A stretch of DNA of 64,000 nucleotides from Bacillus infantis (GCF_020171945.1 NZ_JAIVAP010000017.1:26380-90379), one strand, 5' to 3'. Numbered from the stretch's first letter, positions 54,102 through 62,690 are shown. Translations and numbers: made by a program. The notes: generated by a model from the sequence alone, not told the origin.

Positions 54102-54851
54102 TTAAACGCTTACATTTTTATCCTGCTTGCGAAAATCTTCTGACAGCGGACTATGATCCAGCTGGACCTGCTTTACCCCCTCAAGACTGCATAGTTTTTC
54201 ATATAATGAAAGAATATTTTTCCGGGAAGATATTTTGATTCTGATATCAAGGGATATATAGCCCTCTTCCAGGAAGTAATACTCGTCTGCCATCGTGATC
54301 GCCTCAATGAATGCGCTCTCATTTTTCAGCACTTTATTCAGCTTCCCAAGCACCTTTGCTTCTTCCGAAACAGTCAGTGTAAAGACAAAGAACTTATAAG
54401 GATTCAGGAATTTGAACTCCAGGCTTCTCAGCACAAACACATTCAAGAGAACAATGCCTGTGGTTATGTAGGCAGGAAGATAGAAGCCGCTTCCTACACT
54501 GAGCCCGATTGCCGCGACCACCCACAGAGTCGCCGCCGTTGTAATGCCGGATACACTATTATTGGAGTGCTTCAAAATGGCCCCTGCCCCAAGGAATCCT
54601 ATTCCGCTGATAACACCATGAGCAAGCCTCGCCGGGTCGAACCGGGCATTAACATGGTCAATCGTCTCATTGAAACCGTAAATGGATAAAATCATCATTA
54701 AGGCAGAGCCTACCGAAACGAGCAGATGCGTCTTAAATCCAGCCTGCTTGTTTCTCAAATCTCTTTCCCAGCCTATCAGGCCTCCGAGAAGAGCAGCCAG
54801 AAACAGCCTTTCAATAATGGTCAAAGCCGATATGGATATCGTTATAGCCAT
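54102..54851 (-). CDS. mgtC: MgtC/SapB family membrane protein
   Basis: A 249-aa protein with about five N-terminal helices and the MgtC/SapB signatures RLFLAALLGGLIGWERDLRNKQAGFKTH (quoted in part: LIGWERDLRNKQAGFKTHLL) and ARLAHGVISGIGFLGAGAIL. A C-terminal ACT-like domain (about 155-240) follows. MgtC proteins help bacteria cope with low magnesium and acid stress, and in Salmonella also affect phosphate uptake. The ATG follows GGGGAAGGAGGA. The ugp genes start 28 bp downstream, hinting at a joint phosphate/magnesium response. Expression is probably controlled by a leader with a terminator hairpin. Confidence 0.9.
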   Translation of the reverse strand: MAITISISALTIIERLFLAALLGGLIGWERDLRNKQAGFKTHLLVSVGSALMMILSIYGFNETIDHVNARFDPARLAHGVISGIGFLGAGAILKHSNNSVSGITTAATLWVVAAIGLSVGSGFYLPAYITTGIVLLNVFVLRSLEFKFLNPYKFFVFTLTVSEEAKVLGKLNKVLKNESAFIEAITMADEYYFLEEGYISLDIRIKISSRKNILSLYEKLCSLEGVKQVQLDHSPLSEDFRKQDKNVSV

Positions 54852-54870
54852 TCCTCCTTCCCCATCAAAT

Positions 54871-54927
54871 AAAAAGAGGCCACAAATATGCTTAGATAAA
54901 ATCCCCTAAGCAAACTATGTGAGCCTC
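54871..54927 (-). terminator. attenuator-like terminator in the mgtC leader
   Basis: On the minus strand GAGGC (54923-54927) pairs with GCCTC (54876-54880), CACA (54918-54921) with TGTG, and GCTTAG (near 54905-54910) with CTAAGC, followed at once by TTTTT (54871-54875). It lies between the promoter and the mgtC ribosome site, so it would stop transcription unless prevented from folding. Confidence 0.75.
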
Positions 54928-54939
54928 CCGCATCTCCAT
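54892..54939 (-). CDS. possible 15-aa leader peptide ahead of mgtC
   Basis: The frame from ATG at 54939 reads MEMREAHIVCLGDFI and stops at TAA (54892-54894). The codons run through the 5' half and loop of the attenuator hairpin, the arrangement expected if ribosome position decides whether the hairpin forms. A second ATG is at 54933. No strong ribosome site is visible, so translation is uncertain. Confidence 0.4.
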   Translation of the reverse strand: MEMREAHIVCLGDFI

Positions 54940-54961
54940 CACAAAATATTAACTTAGTAAT

Positions 54962-54991
54962 ATCTTACATTTATAAATGGACAATTGTCAA
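54962..54991 (-). promoter_or_regulatory. promoter of mgtC
   Basis: TTGACA (54986-54991), an 18-bp spacer and TAAGAT (54962-54967). Initiation near 54955 gives a leader of about 105 nt containing the attenuator. Confidence 0.6.
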
Positions 54992-55129
54992 ACTATTTTT
55001 TATATTAAGTTAATTCCTACAAATCCCATGGGTTTATTTAACACAGATTTGCCGTTATGCTATAAAAAGAAGAAAAACCGTTTATACTGGCTATATTCAA
55101 TGAAGACTTTTTTAAGCAGGTGACAGTCC

Positions 55130-56005
55130 ATGCCAATGAAGTTTGTAATCATATTTATACTTCTCTTTTCCATAGCTGGATGCACTTCATCAAAGGAAGA
55201 CCTCACCGGTCCCTCAGACAGCTTTATTGTCATCGGCCACCGCGGTGCCTCGGCCTATGCCCCGGAGCATACGATTGCTTCCTACGAAATGGCCGCTCAG
55301 CTTGGCGCAGATTATATTGAAATCGATCTGCAGATGACGAAGGACGGCAAGCTTGCCGCCATGCATGACCAAACGGTTGACCGCACGACGGATAAATCAG
55401 GTGCCGTCCAGTCCTTTACATTGGAGGAGCTGCAGCAGCTTGATGCAGGTTCCTGGTTCAACCGCGAGCATCCCGGCTATGCAGACCCTGCATACAGCCG
55501 CCTGAAGGTCCCTTCTTTAGAGGAAATCTTTCAGCATTTCGGAAGCAGTGTGAACTATTATATCGAAACCAAGTCTCCTGATTTATATCCGGGAATGGAG
55601 GAAGAACTCTTAAGGCTATTGGATGAGTATGGGCTGATAGGCAGCAAAAAGGACAATGCCCGGGTAATCATCCAGTCTTTCAGCAGCAAAAGCCTGAAAA
55701 GGATCCACCGGGAAGAACCTGGCATCCCTCTGATCCAGCTGATCTCCTACAAAGAAAAGGCTGTGCTGACAGACCACGATATCAAAAGGGTGCAGAAGTA
55801 CGCAGCCGGCATCGGTCCGAATTATAATATGATTGATGAAAAATATGTAAAGAAGGCGCGGGAGAACGGACTGCTTGTGCACCCCTATACGATTAATAAG
55901 CAGAATGAAATGGAAGAAGGGGTGGCTTGGGGGATAACAGGAGCGTTCACGGATTTCTCTGATACCTTGACAGAGGTAATCAGTAATCATGGTCAGAAGG
56001 AATAA
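55130..56005 (+). CDS. glycerophosphodiester phosphodiesterase, secreted lipoprotein
   Basis: A 291-aa GDPD lipoprotein: signal with lipobox SIAGC, then IVIGHRGASAYAPEHT (His, Arg, Glu), DYIEIDLQMTKDGKLAAMHD (Glu, Asp, His) and YYIETKSPD. It resembles B. subtilis GlpQ-type enzymes that hydrolyse glycerophosphodiesters or teichoic acid outside the cell. AGGTGACAGTCC precedes the ATG. It is divergent from mgtC. With the internal UgpQ-type enzyme and the Ugp transporter it gives an outer and an inner hydrolysis step for recovering glycerol phosphate. Confidence 0.9.
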   Translation: MPMKFVIIFILLFSIAGCTSSKEDLTGPSDSFIVIGHRGASAYAPEHTIASYEMAAQLGADYIEIDLQMTKDGKLAAMHDQTVDRTTDKSGAVQSFTLEELQQLDAGSWFNREHPGYADPAYSRLKVPSLEEIFQHFGSSVNYYIETKSPDLYPGMEEELLRLLDEYGLIGSKKDNARVIIQSFSSKSLKRIHREEPGIPLIQLISYKEKAVLTDHDIKRVQKYAAGIGPNYNMIDEKYVKKARENGLLVHPYTINKQNEMEEGVAWGITGAFTDFSDTLTEVISNHGQKE

Positions 56006-56019
56006 TCAGCATAAACCTA

Positions 56020-56048
56020 AAAAAACTTCCCGGCCGGGAAGTTTTTTA
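56020..56048 (+). terminator. terminator of the secreted GDPD gene
   Basis: AAAACTTCCCGG / CCGGGAAGTTTT, a perfect 12-bp palindrome without extra loop bases, followed by TT. Confidence 0.85.
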
Positions 56049-56342
56049 TCTTTTCTTTTCGACATACCCTTATTGCTATTACCCACTAATCTCCTTAATA
56101 TTGGATACTCTCCGGCAAATAGACAAATATTTCTCAGGAAATAAGAAAATGACCCGTGAATTGAGTCGTTTCTTGTCAGTATTTCTTTTGTTTCATTTAC
56201 AATAAATGGCGGTATAAAGATAATAAGAAATCAGGGAAATATTATAGAGAAAAGGTCTTGCTGTTACATTGTTGGTTTACTCATCTAGCTGCCGCAGAAA
56301 ATTCGTTTTTTTATCAATCAAAAAACACAAGGAGTGGTACTA

Positions 56343-56444
56343 ATGAAAATCAAAGCAGGAAGCTGGGCCATGCTATCCCCACAGGACAAATTCCTTCTAT
56401 TGAAAATTATCAGCGAACGTTCTAAACATACAGATCATGAATAA
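56343..56444 (+). CDS. small protein of 33 aa
   Basis: A short frame starting MKIKAGSWAMLSPQDKF and ending KHTDHE. AAGGAG is placed eight bases before the ATG and an intrinsic terminator follows seven bases after the stop, so it has the full layout of a gene. The middle (DKFLLLKIISE) is likely an amphipathic helix. No family is recognised. A possible sigma-B-like promoter, GTTTCA then about 13 bases and GCGGTAT, lies near 56188-56215, which is speculative. The rest of 56049-56342 is AT-rich without another frame. Confidence 0.6.
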   Translation: MKIKAGSWAMLSPQDKFLLLKIISERSKHTDHE

Positions 56445-56450
56445 ACCATA

Positions 56451-56490
56451 AAAATAGCTTAGAAACCGGGAGCGGCTTCTAAGCTATTTT
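56451..56490. terminator. bidirectional terminator
   Basis: AAAATAGCTTAGAA / TTCTAAGCTATTTT, a perfect 14-bp stem with inner CCG/CGG pairs, serves the small gene and the convergent chemotaxis receptor gene. A near copy lies at 57988-58021. Confidence 0.9.
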
Positions 56491-56501
56491 ATTTATTTCA
56501 T

Positions 56502-57776
56502 TTAACTTACAATAAATTTTTTGAGCAGCTCATCCAAATTGATGGCAACCTTATTCAGTCCTTTAGATTCCTCTTTCACTGTTTCCATGTCGGCGGTCTG
56601 CCCGTCCACATTTGTTACAACGTCAAGCAAACGATTATTCACCATCTGGAATTGAGTGGACAAATCTTCTACACTTGCCGCCACCTCTTCGCTTCCGGCC
56701 GCCATCTGCTCACTCACAGCTGAAATCTCCTGGATCCGCCCATTCACATCGTCTACAGAGTCCAGGATATGCTCAAAGGATTTGACTACTTCCTCAATAG
56801 ACAGCTTACCGCTGGTTACATCTTCATTGGTCTTTTTCATTGCAGCTGCAGTTGCATCTGCATCTGCTTCAATCTGCTGGATAATCGATGAAATATTAGC
56901 CGCCGACTGATTGGTCTGACTGGCCAGGTTGCCTACTTCCTGTGCCACCACGGCAAATCCTTTGCCATGCTCACCTGCCCGCGCTGCTTCAATGCTGGCA
57001 TTGAGGGCAAGGAGATTGGTCTGCCCGGCGATATCAGAAATCTCCTTAATGATGACAGCAATTTTCTTTGATCCATCAAGGAAGCTGTTTATTGCCTCTT
57101 CCAGTGAATTGAAACTATGATCAATTCCATTCATTTTCTCAGCCGCATCCAAAACCTGCTCTTTCCCGGATGTTGCCAGATTCGCTGTCTTTGCAGATGC
57201 CTGGTTCACAAGGCTTGAGGTTTCAGCTGTATTGCTGACTCCGACTGACATTTCGTCCATTGTTACTGCTACCTCATTTGTTGACTGCAGCTGTTGAAAG
57301 ACGGTTTGTTGAAAAGCCACAATTTGGGATTTGATATCCTGCAGGCTTGTATTTGTATCAACTACCCGCTGTTCCAGGGATCCAGAGGAACGTGACACTT
57401 CCCCGCCTGTTTCTTTCACTTTGGAAATCAATTCCTGCAGTCCATTGCGCATCAACTCAAGAGGCCCGCTGATGCTCCTGAGGGGACCCAGGTTTTTCAC
57501 ATCTGCCGGCTTAGAAAGATCCCCCTGGCTAACCCGCTCAACAAAGCGCTGAATTTCGTTAAAGGGCTTCGCATAGGATGCAAAGTTGATAAAGCCAGAC
57601 AGAACAAAGCCCACGATAATCAGGAGCAGCAGCACCAGTGAATTTACCGAGATGAACTTTTCATGAAAAATCAAAGAATAAATGCCTATTATCAGTACCC
57701 CGGAAATCGAAGCCTGAATCACCACATTCAGCATATAAAGTGCAATCTTCTTGCCAATCTCATTCCTCTTCCCCAT
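56502..57776 (-). CDS. methyl-accepting chemotaxis protein without large sensor domain
   Basis: A 424-aa chemoreceptor with two adjacent helices (about residues 11-31 and 40-62), a short HAMP-like region and a cytoplasmic signalling domain of about 320 aa. The hairpin tip is intact: [40 protein letters not shown] (quoted as key words [19 protein letters not shown]). There is almost no extracellular loop between the helices, so it must sense a membrane or cytoplasmic cue or work through a partner. The ATG follows AGGGATGGTTT. No chemotaxis kinase or adaptor genes are nearby. Confidence 0.92.
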   Translation of the reverse strand: MGKRNEIGKKIALYMLNVVIQASISGVLIIGIYSLIFHEKFISVNSLVLLLLIIVGFVLSGFINFASYAKPFNEIQRFVERVSQGDLSKPADVKNLGPLRSISGPLELMRNGLQELISKVKETGGEVSRSSGSLEQRVVDTNTSLQDIKSQIVAFQQTVFQQLQSTNEVAVTMDEMSVGVSNTAETSSLVNQASAKTANLATSGKEQVLDAAEKMNGIDHSFNSLEEAINSFLDGSKKIAVIIKEISDIAGQTNLLALNASIEAARAGEHGKGFAVVAQEVGNLASQTNQSAANISSIIQQIEADADATAAAMKKTNEDVTSGKLSIEEVVKSFEHILDSVDDVNGRIQEISAVSEQMAAGSEEVAASVEDLSTQFQMVNNRLLDVVTNVDGQTADMETVKEESKGLNKVAINLDELLKKFIVS

Positions 57777-57876
57777 AAACCATCCCTAGCCTTCCTATTG
57801 AATATTTCTATCTTATTAGTTTTATCGGCTGATTTGTGGAAGAATTTAGTCATTTTTTAAAGTGGTGACACTGAAT

Positions 57877-57964
57877 GGTGACAGGCACCTCCCGAATTTT
57901 GTCGAAGAGGGGGGAAGGAGTGACAGGCACCTCCCGAACTTTGTCGAACTCGGTGACAGGCATC
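57877..57964 (+). repeat. tandem GTGACAGGCACC repeats
   Basis: GGTGACAGGCACCTCCCGAA with TTTTGTCGAA following (57877-57906) recurs with one change at 57920-57947, and a truncated third copy GGTGACAGGCAT lies at 57952. A related GGTGGCAGGCACC occurs near 48871. The gap 57777-58051 holds these repeats and a terminator, no gene. Confidence 0.75.
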
Positions 57965-57987
57965 CATCTCTTCTGCACTAATTAAAA

Positions 57988-58021
57988 ATAGCTTAGAAAC
58001 CGCAAGCGGCTTCTAAGCTAT
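57988..58021. terminator. terminator hairpin after the sugar transporter operon
   Basis: ATAGCTTAGAAACCG / CGGCTTCTAAGCTAT stem, nearly the same sequence as the hairpin at 56451-56490, in the same orientation, 1.5 kb away on the other side of the chemoreceptor gene. On the minus strand TTTTTAATT follows. Confidence 0.8.
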
Positions 58022-58051
58022 CATCCAACCTATTCTTTTAACAAGATTTTT

Positions 58052-59260
58052 TTATGCCGCCTTATTTTTATTATAGATATCAAATGCGACTGCAGCCAGG
58101 AGGACGAGCCCTTTTATCGCCTGCTGCCAGTCAATTCCAAGCCCGAGGATGGACATCCCGTTATTCATGACGCCCATGACAAGCCCTCCGACAATCGCAC
58201 CGCCTACTGTTCCAATTCCTCCATAGGCGGATGCTCCCCCGATGAAACACGCTGCAATGGCATCAAGCTCAAAAAGGTTTCCTGCTTTTGGCGTTGCTGC
58301 ATTCAGGCGTGCTGCAAAGATGAGGCCTGACAGGGCAGAAAGGACGCCCATATTCACAAATACCAGGAAGGTAACCTTTTTCGTTTTGATGCCGGATAAA
58401 CCTGCGGCTTTTTCATTGCCCCCGATCGCATACACATGCCGGCCAATCACCGTCTTTTTCATAATAAAAGAATAGAGAAGGACAAGGGCGAATAAGATGA
58501 CCAGAATAGTAGGCACTCCTTCATATGTAGCCAGGACATATGTAAATACATTGATAAGAATGACAAAACCAGCCAGTTTAGCGAAGAAAAGTCCATTTGA
58601 CGAGATTTCAAAGCTATACTTCATTTGGTTTTTCCTGTTTCTCAGCTCAAAAAGGACAAATACAATGGACAATACAGCCCCTATTACCATAGTAAAGATA
58701 TGGAGAGCGGCATTTTCTCCCCCGATCACATCCGGGATGAAGCCTGAGCTCATGGCCTGGAAGGATTCCGGGAATGGTGCCAGCGATTGGCCTTTCAGTA
58801 CGAGCATGGTCAGTCCCCTGAAAAGAAGCATGCCTGCCAGCGTTACGATGAAGGCCGGTATCTTCACATAGGCAATCCAAAACCCCTGCCATGCACCGAT
58901 CAGGGCGCCAAGCACCAAGGAAAGGAAAACAGCAAGATAGGTCGGGACATTCATATCGATGATCAAAATGGCTGAAATGGCTCCGACGAAGGCTGCTATG
59001 GAACCTACCGACAAGTCGATATGGCCAGTAATGATAACCAGCACCATGCCAATGGCCAGTACTAGAATATAGCTGTTCTGCAATATAAGATTGGTAATAT
59101 TCAGCGGCCTGAGAAGAATCCCGTCCGTCAGAACCTGGAATAGAAGCATGATCAGCACCAATGCAAAGAACATTCCGTACTGCCTCACATTGCTTTTGAT
59201 TAATGATCCGGCTCCCAATACCTTGGGCCCTTCATTATTGAGTGGCGTATTCGTGTTCAC
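58052..59260 (-). CDS. mmsB: multiple-monosaccharide (arabinose-type) ABC transporter permease
   Basis: A 402-aa RbsC/XylH-family permease with about ten helices; typical segments are [19 protein letters not shown] and [19 protein letters not shown] plus [19 protein letters not shown]. The GTG start follows GGGGGAAG and overlaps the ATPase gene by 26 bp. It is the channel of the ChvE-MmsA-MmsB (GguAB, or AraEGH in Geobacillus) importer. AraR-type control indicates arabinose as the likely inducer and substrate, though ChvE systems also take galactose, glucose or xylose. Confidence 0.9.
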   Translation of the reverse strand: MNTNTPLNNEGPKVLGAGSLIKSNVRQYGMFFALVLIMLLFQVLTDGILLRPLNITNLILQNSYILVLAIGMVLVIITGHIDLSVGSIAAFVGAISAILIIDMNVPTYLAVFLSLVLGALIGAWQGFWIAYVKIPAFIVTLAGMLLFRGLTMLVLKGQSLAPFPESFQAMSSGFIPDVIGGENAALHIFTMVIGAVLSIVFVLFELRNRKNQMKYSFEISSNGLFFAKLAGFVILINVFTYVLATYEGVPTILVILFALVLLYSFIMKKTVIGRHVYAIGGNEKAAGLSGIKTKKVTFLVFVNMGVLSALSGLIFAARLNAATPKAGNLFELDAIAACFIGGASAYGGIGTVGGAIVGGLVMGVMNNGMSILGLGIDWQQAIKGLVLLAAVAFDIYNKNKAA

Positions 59261-60794
59261 CGTTCTTCCCCCTTGCTTTTGTCATATATCTCATGATACT
59301 TTCCTGATTGGCTTCACTTTTATCAAGCTCGCCTGTGATTTGACCTTCATTCATAACATAGATGCGGTCACACATGCCAAGCAGCTCAGGCAGCTCCGAG
59401 GATATAAGAAGGATGCCTTTTCCGTCGGCTGCCAGCTGATTAATAATCATATATATCTCATATTTTGCTCCAACATCGATTCCCCTTGTAGGTTCATCAA
59501 GGATCAGAATATCCGGCTCGGAAAAGATCCATTTACTGAGGACGACTTTTTGCTGGTTCCCCCCGCTTAGATTATTCGTTTTCTGCAGTACGCTTGGTGT
59601 CTTGATATTCATTTTACGCCGGAATCCCTCTGCCTCCTTATATTCCGCATGGTCCTGGATGACCAGGTTCCTGGAGATTTTCTTCAGGCTCGCAAGGGAT
59701 ATATTTGATTTGATGTCATCAATCAAAACCAGGCCGTAATTCTTCCGGTCCTCAGTTACATATGCCAAGCCATTCTTGATGGCACTGGAGATATCTTTAA
59801 GCTGGATTTCCTTGCCGTCTTTAAATAGGCTGCCGCTGATGTTTTTTCCATATGATTTTCCGAATATGCTCATGGCCAGCTCTGTCCGGCCCGCTCCCAT
59901 CAGCCCGGCAATCCCAACGATTTCTCCCCGCCTTATATTAAGGCTTGCCTGATCAATAACCTTGCGCTCAGCATGGAGGGGATGGTAGACCTCCCAATCC
60001 TTTACTTCGAACATGACTTCCCCTATTTCCGGCTCACGGGCAGGATAGCGGTTCGTTAAATCCCGGCCTACCATGCCTTTGATGATCCGGTCTTCTGAGA
60101 TGCCGCTTTCTTTCACATCCAGCGTCTCAATCGTCTGTCCATCCCGGAGGATTGTGATGGAGTCGGAGATGCTTGTTACCTCGTTCAGCTTATGGGAAAT
60201 GATAATAGAGGAAATCCCCTGCTTCTTAAATTCCAGGAGAAGCGTGAGCAGATTCTCGCTGTCCCTTTCATTTAAGGCAGCGGTAGGCTCATCAAGAATA
60301 AGCAGCTTCACTTCTTTTGAAAGCGCCTTGGCTATCTCGACAAGCTGCTGTTTGCCGACACCGATATTTGAAACCAGTGCATGCGGGGACTCGGACAATC
60401 CAACCTTCCGAAGAAGCTCAAGCGTCTTGACAGTCGTTTCATTCCAATTGATGATTCCCTTTCTGGCCTGTTCATTCCCAAGGAAGATGTTTTCCGCAAT
60501 ACTAAGCTCCGGAATAAGCGCCAGCTCCTGGTGAATGATGACAATCCCTTTATTTTCACTTTGCTTGATATCTTTAAATTCGCATACATTTCCTTTAAAA
60601 AGAATGTCTCCTGTATACGTACCGTGCGGATATACACCGCTCAGCACCTTCATAAGCGTGGACTTGCCGGCTCCGTTCTCGCCGCAAAGGGCATGGATTT
60701 CCCCATCTGCCACCTGAAGGTTTACCTGATCCAATGCTTTAACACCTGGAAATTCCTTTGTGATATTCCTCATTTCCAAAATATACTCTGGCAT
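59235..60794 (-). CDS. mmsA: multiple-monosaccharide ABC transporter ATP-binding protein
   Basis: A 519-aa protein with two ABC modules. The first has Walker [17 protein letters not shown], signature [15 protein letters not shown] (degenerate, as usual in this family) and Walker [12 protein letters not shown]. The second has a divergent P-loop region ([19 protein letters not shown]), signature [15 protein letters not shown] and Walker [15 protein letters not shown]. The ATG at 60794 begins the conserved [21 protein letters not shown]; the frame extends to 60851 through the palindrome and is not supported. The ribosome site is modest (GGGAG about eleven bases away). Confidence 0.93.
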   Translation of the reverse strand: MPEYILEMRNITKEFPGVKALDQVNLQVADGEIHALCGENGAGKSTLMKVLSGVYPHGTYTGDILFKGNVCEFKDIKQSENKGIVIIHQELALIPELSIAENIFLGNEQARKGIINWNETTVKTLELLRKVGLSESPHALVSNIGVGKQQLVEIAKALSKEVKLLILDEPTAALNERDSENLLTLLLEFKKQGISSIIISHKLNEVTSISDSITILRDGQTIETLDVKESGISEDRIIKGMVGRDLTNRYPAREPEIGEVMFEVKDWEVYHPLHAERKVIDQASLNIRRGEIVGIAGLMGAGRTELAMSIFGKSYGKNISGSLFKDGKEIQLKDISSAIKNGLAYVTEDRKNYGLVLIDDIKSNISLASLKKISRNLVIQDHAEYKEAEGFRRKMNIKTPSVLQKTNNLSGGNQQKVVLSKWIFSEPDILILDEPTRGIDVGAKYEIYMIINQLAADGKGILLISSELPELLGMCDRIYVMNEGQITGELDKSEANQESIMRYMTKARGKNGEHEYATQ

Positions 60795-60816
60795 CCTTTC
60801 GTCCGCTCCCTTCAAA

Positions 60817-60855
60817 TGCAATGGATGATTCAGCCCCGCTGAATCATCCATTGCA
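60817..60855. repeat. perfect 18-bp inverted repeat between chvE and mmsA
   Basis: TGCAATGGATGATTCAGC, loop CCC, GCTGAATCATCCATTGCA. It starts six bases after the chvE stop and has no T-run, so it is more likely an mRNA-stabilising or partial-termination hairpin that raises binding protein over ATPase than a full terminator. Confidence 0.85.
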
Positions 60856-60860
60856 TGTTA

Positions 60861-61934
60861 TTACTTAAGCTCGTCTTCCTTATAATATCCGCTGTCTACC
60901 AGTACTTCTTTATAATTGGACTGATCAACAGAAACTGGTTCAAGGAGATAAGCAGGCACAACTTTTTCACCGTTGTCATATGTTTCAGTGTCATTTACTT
61001 CTGCTTCTTCTCCCTCAAGGACAGCCTCTGCCATTTCAACGGCTTTCTTCGCAAGCTCGCGTGTATCTTTAAAAACAGTCTGTGTCTGTTCTCCCGCAAT
61101 GATGGATTTAACAGAAGCAAGCTCTGCATCCTGCCCTGTAACAACCGGCAGAGGCTGGCTTGCGTCACCGTAGCCGACGCCCTTCAAGGAAGAAAGGATT
61201 CCGATGCTGATGCCGTCATATGGCGACAGGACAGCGTCCACTCTGTCACTTGAATAATTGGAGCTTAATAGATTATCCATTCTGGACTGCGCTGTCGCTC
61301 CGTCCCATCTTAAAGTGGCTGCCTGCTCAAATTCTGTCTGGCCGCTTTTGACAACCAGCTTTCCGGAGTCGATATAAGGCTGGAGAACTGACATAGCGCC
61401 ATCAAAAAAGAAATAGGCGTTATTATCATCCGGAGATCCGGCAAACAATTCGATGTTGAATGGCCCTTTCCCATCCTTCAAACCAAGCTTATCTTCAATA
61501 TAAGTGCCCTGAAGCACACCTACTTTGAAGTTATCAAAGGTTGCATAATAGCTTACATGTTCAGTCTTTTTGATCAATCTGTCATATGAGATTACACTGA
61601 TATCCTGCTTAGCCGCTTTATCAAGAACGTTTGTCAGTGATTCACCATCAATTGAAGCAATTAGAAGAATATTGACGCCCTTTGTAATCATATTCTCAAT
61701 CTGGGACACCTGATTTTCCACTACATCTTCCGCATATTGCAGGTCAACCTTATAACCAAGCTTCTCAAATTCATCCTTCATATACTTGCCATCACTTACC
61801 CATCTCTCAGAGGATTTTGTTGGCATTGCAATTCCGACAAAACCTTTTTCATCTCCTCCTGCACCGCTGCTGGAGCAGGCAGACATGGAGAAAACAAGAA
61901 TTAACAGAAACATAACTGATAATAGCTTTTTCAT
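60861..61934 (-). CDS. chvE: multiple-monosaccharide ABC transporter substrate-binding lipoprotein
   Basis: A 357-aa lipoprotein (lipobox SMSAC) of the family 1 periplasmic-binding class. The mature protein starts with [20 protein letters not shown], and [20 protein letters not shown] and [20 protein letters not shown] match ChvE-type sugar receptors. GAGAGGGGTC precedes the ATG. It is the first gene of the chvE-mmsA-mmsB operon, with an AraR operator over its start site and a cre-like site in a leader of about 200 nt. In Geobacillus an orthologous AraR-controlled set is the AraEGH arabinose importer. Confidence 0.92.
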   Translation of the reverse strand: MKKLLSVMFLLILVFSMSACSSSGAGGDEKGFVGIAMPTKSSERWVSDGKYMKDEFEKLGYKVDLQYAEDVVENQVSQIENMITKGVNILLIASIDGESLTNVLDKAAKQDISVISYDRLIKKTEHVSYYATFDNFKVGVLQGTYIEDKLGLKDGKGPFNIELFAGSPDDNNAYFFFDGAMSVLQPYIDSGKLVVKSGQTEFEQAATLRWDGATAQSRMDNLLSSNYSSDRVDAVLSPYDGISIGILSSLKGVGYGDASQPLPVVTGQDAELASVKSIIAGEQTQTVFKDTRELAKKAVEMAEAVLEGEEAEVNDTETYDNGEKVVPAYLLEPVSVDQSNYKEVLVDSGYYKEDELK

Positions 61935-62018
61935 CTAAAAGACCCCTCTCTTCTTTAACTTAAATATGCTCAAAGCCGTTTAAGGCTTTAGAGTCAGCAT
62001 TAAAAACAACCAACCATC

Positions 62019-62032
62019 AGCAACCGCTTTCA
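62019..62032 (-). promoter_or_regulatory. cre-like catabolite repression site in the chvE leader
   Basis: TGAAAGCGGTTGCT on the minus strand fits the CcpA cre pattern TGWAARCGNTNNCW. It lies about 110 nt downstream of the start of transcription, where CcpA would act as a roadblock. Confidence 0.6.
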
Positions 62033-62132
62033 TTTGCGGCAAACATTGTGCGTACAACAGAGAAATTCATAAATAGATAATAATTTTCCAAGCGTAAATT
62101 ATGAACATTTCTTCTTGTTTTTCAAGGTCCTT

Positions 62133-62148
62133 AATTGTACGTACAATT
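62133..62148. promoter_or_regulatory. AraR operator at the chvE promoter
   Basis: AATTGTACGTACAATT, a perfect 16-bp palindrome matching the AraR box (ATTTGTACGTACAAAT type), lies immediately downstream of the -10 box and covers the start point. Confidence 0.85.
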
Positions 62149-62177
62149 ATTATAATCAAAACCCTATACGTCCGCAA
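62149..62177 (-). promoter_or_regulatory. promoter of the chvE-mmsA-mmsB operon
   Basis: TTGCGG (62172-62177), a 17-bp spacer and TATAAT (62149-62154). The AraR operator abuts its downstream edge. Confidence 0.65.
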
Positions 62178-62276
62178 TATCAATTTACAAAATTATCAAA
62201 ATACTAAAAAAGTTCTATCGGTAGTAGTTAATCCCCTTAGCTGCAGAGAATTCGTCTTTTTTTAATGGTGATCATT

Positions 62277-62513
62277 TCATTTCCTGCAGCTTTTTAGAAA
62301 AGCAAGTATATGAGCCTCTGGCAAAGATTCATGTTCTCTGGTGGATACAGCTTCACGTTCTTTGACCTGCTGCTCTATAATATCCTGTATCACCTCCGTA
62401 AAATCTGCCAGCAATGCCTTTCCGTCCTCATTCTGCCGCGTAAACGCTACCATTTTCATGAAAAGCAGTCCCAGGTTTGCATATAGCAATTCCTCTTTCA
62501 GTCTCTCAAGCAT
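62277..62513 (-). CDS. small protein in the araR region, probably AraR-controlled
   Basis: A helical 78-aa product (MLERLKEELLYANLGLLFMK at its start; Glu/Lys-rich, no Cys apart from one near the end) with no signal peptide and no recognised family. I place the start at the ATG at 62513, with GAGTG five bases upstream. The longer frame's ATG at 62546 sits inside the probable -10 box TATAAT (62545-62550) and is unlikely to be translated. An AraR operator directly precedes that box. It lies between araR and the sugar transporter on the same strand. Confidence 0.6.
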   Translation of the reverse strand: MLERLKEELLYANLGLLFMKMVAFTRQNEDGKALLADFTEVIQDIIEQQVKEREAVSTREHESLPEAHILAFLKSCRK

Positions 62514-62551
62514 CCAATCACTCTTAGACCAATGTTTGTAAATCATTATAT

Positions 62552-62566
62552 AATTGTACGTACAAA
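62552..62566. promoter_or_regulatory. AraR operator at the small gene promoter
   Basis: AATTGTACGTACAAA, immediately upstream of the -10 box of the small gene, in its spacer. Repression by promoter occlusion is expected. Confidence 0.8.
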
Positions 62567-62648
62567 TTTACCAGTGTTTTTAGAAAATTTTTAATATTAC
62601 CTCAAAAAAATAACTTCTAAGACTCTAATTGCTAGAATAAAAGTATAC

Positions 62649-62660
62649 TTGTACGCACAA
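62649..62660. promoter_or_regulatory. second AraR operator upstream of the small gene
   Basis: TTGTACGCACAA, one base from the perfect palindrome, about 96 bp from the previous operator. AraR binds spaced pairs cooperatively with DNA looping in B. subtilis, so a loop is plausible here. Confidence 0.7.
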
Positions 62661-62690
62661 AGAAACCTGTTCATAAGATGAACAGGTTAT
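62658..62690 (-). terminator. terminator of araR
   Basis: AACCTGTTCAT / ATGAACAGGTT, a perfect 11-bp stem with a three-base loop, followed on the minus strand by TCTTTG. It directly adjoins an AraR operator. Confidence 0.7.

Noticed and set aside
54852..54960. M-box magnesium riboswitch ahead of mgtC
   Set aside because: The leader is only about 105 nt and lacks the long multi-helix M-box core; only a terminator hairpin and a short frame are visible.
62514..62546. Longer N-terminus for the small araR-linked protein
   Set aside because: The ATG at 62546 overlaps the likely -10 box TATAAT next to the AraR operator, and no ribosome site is present.
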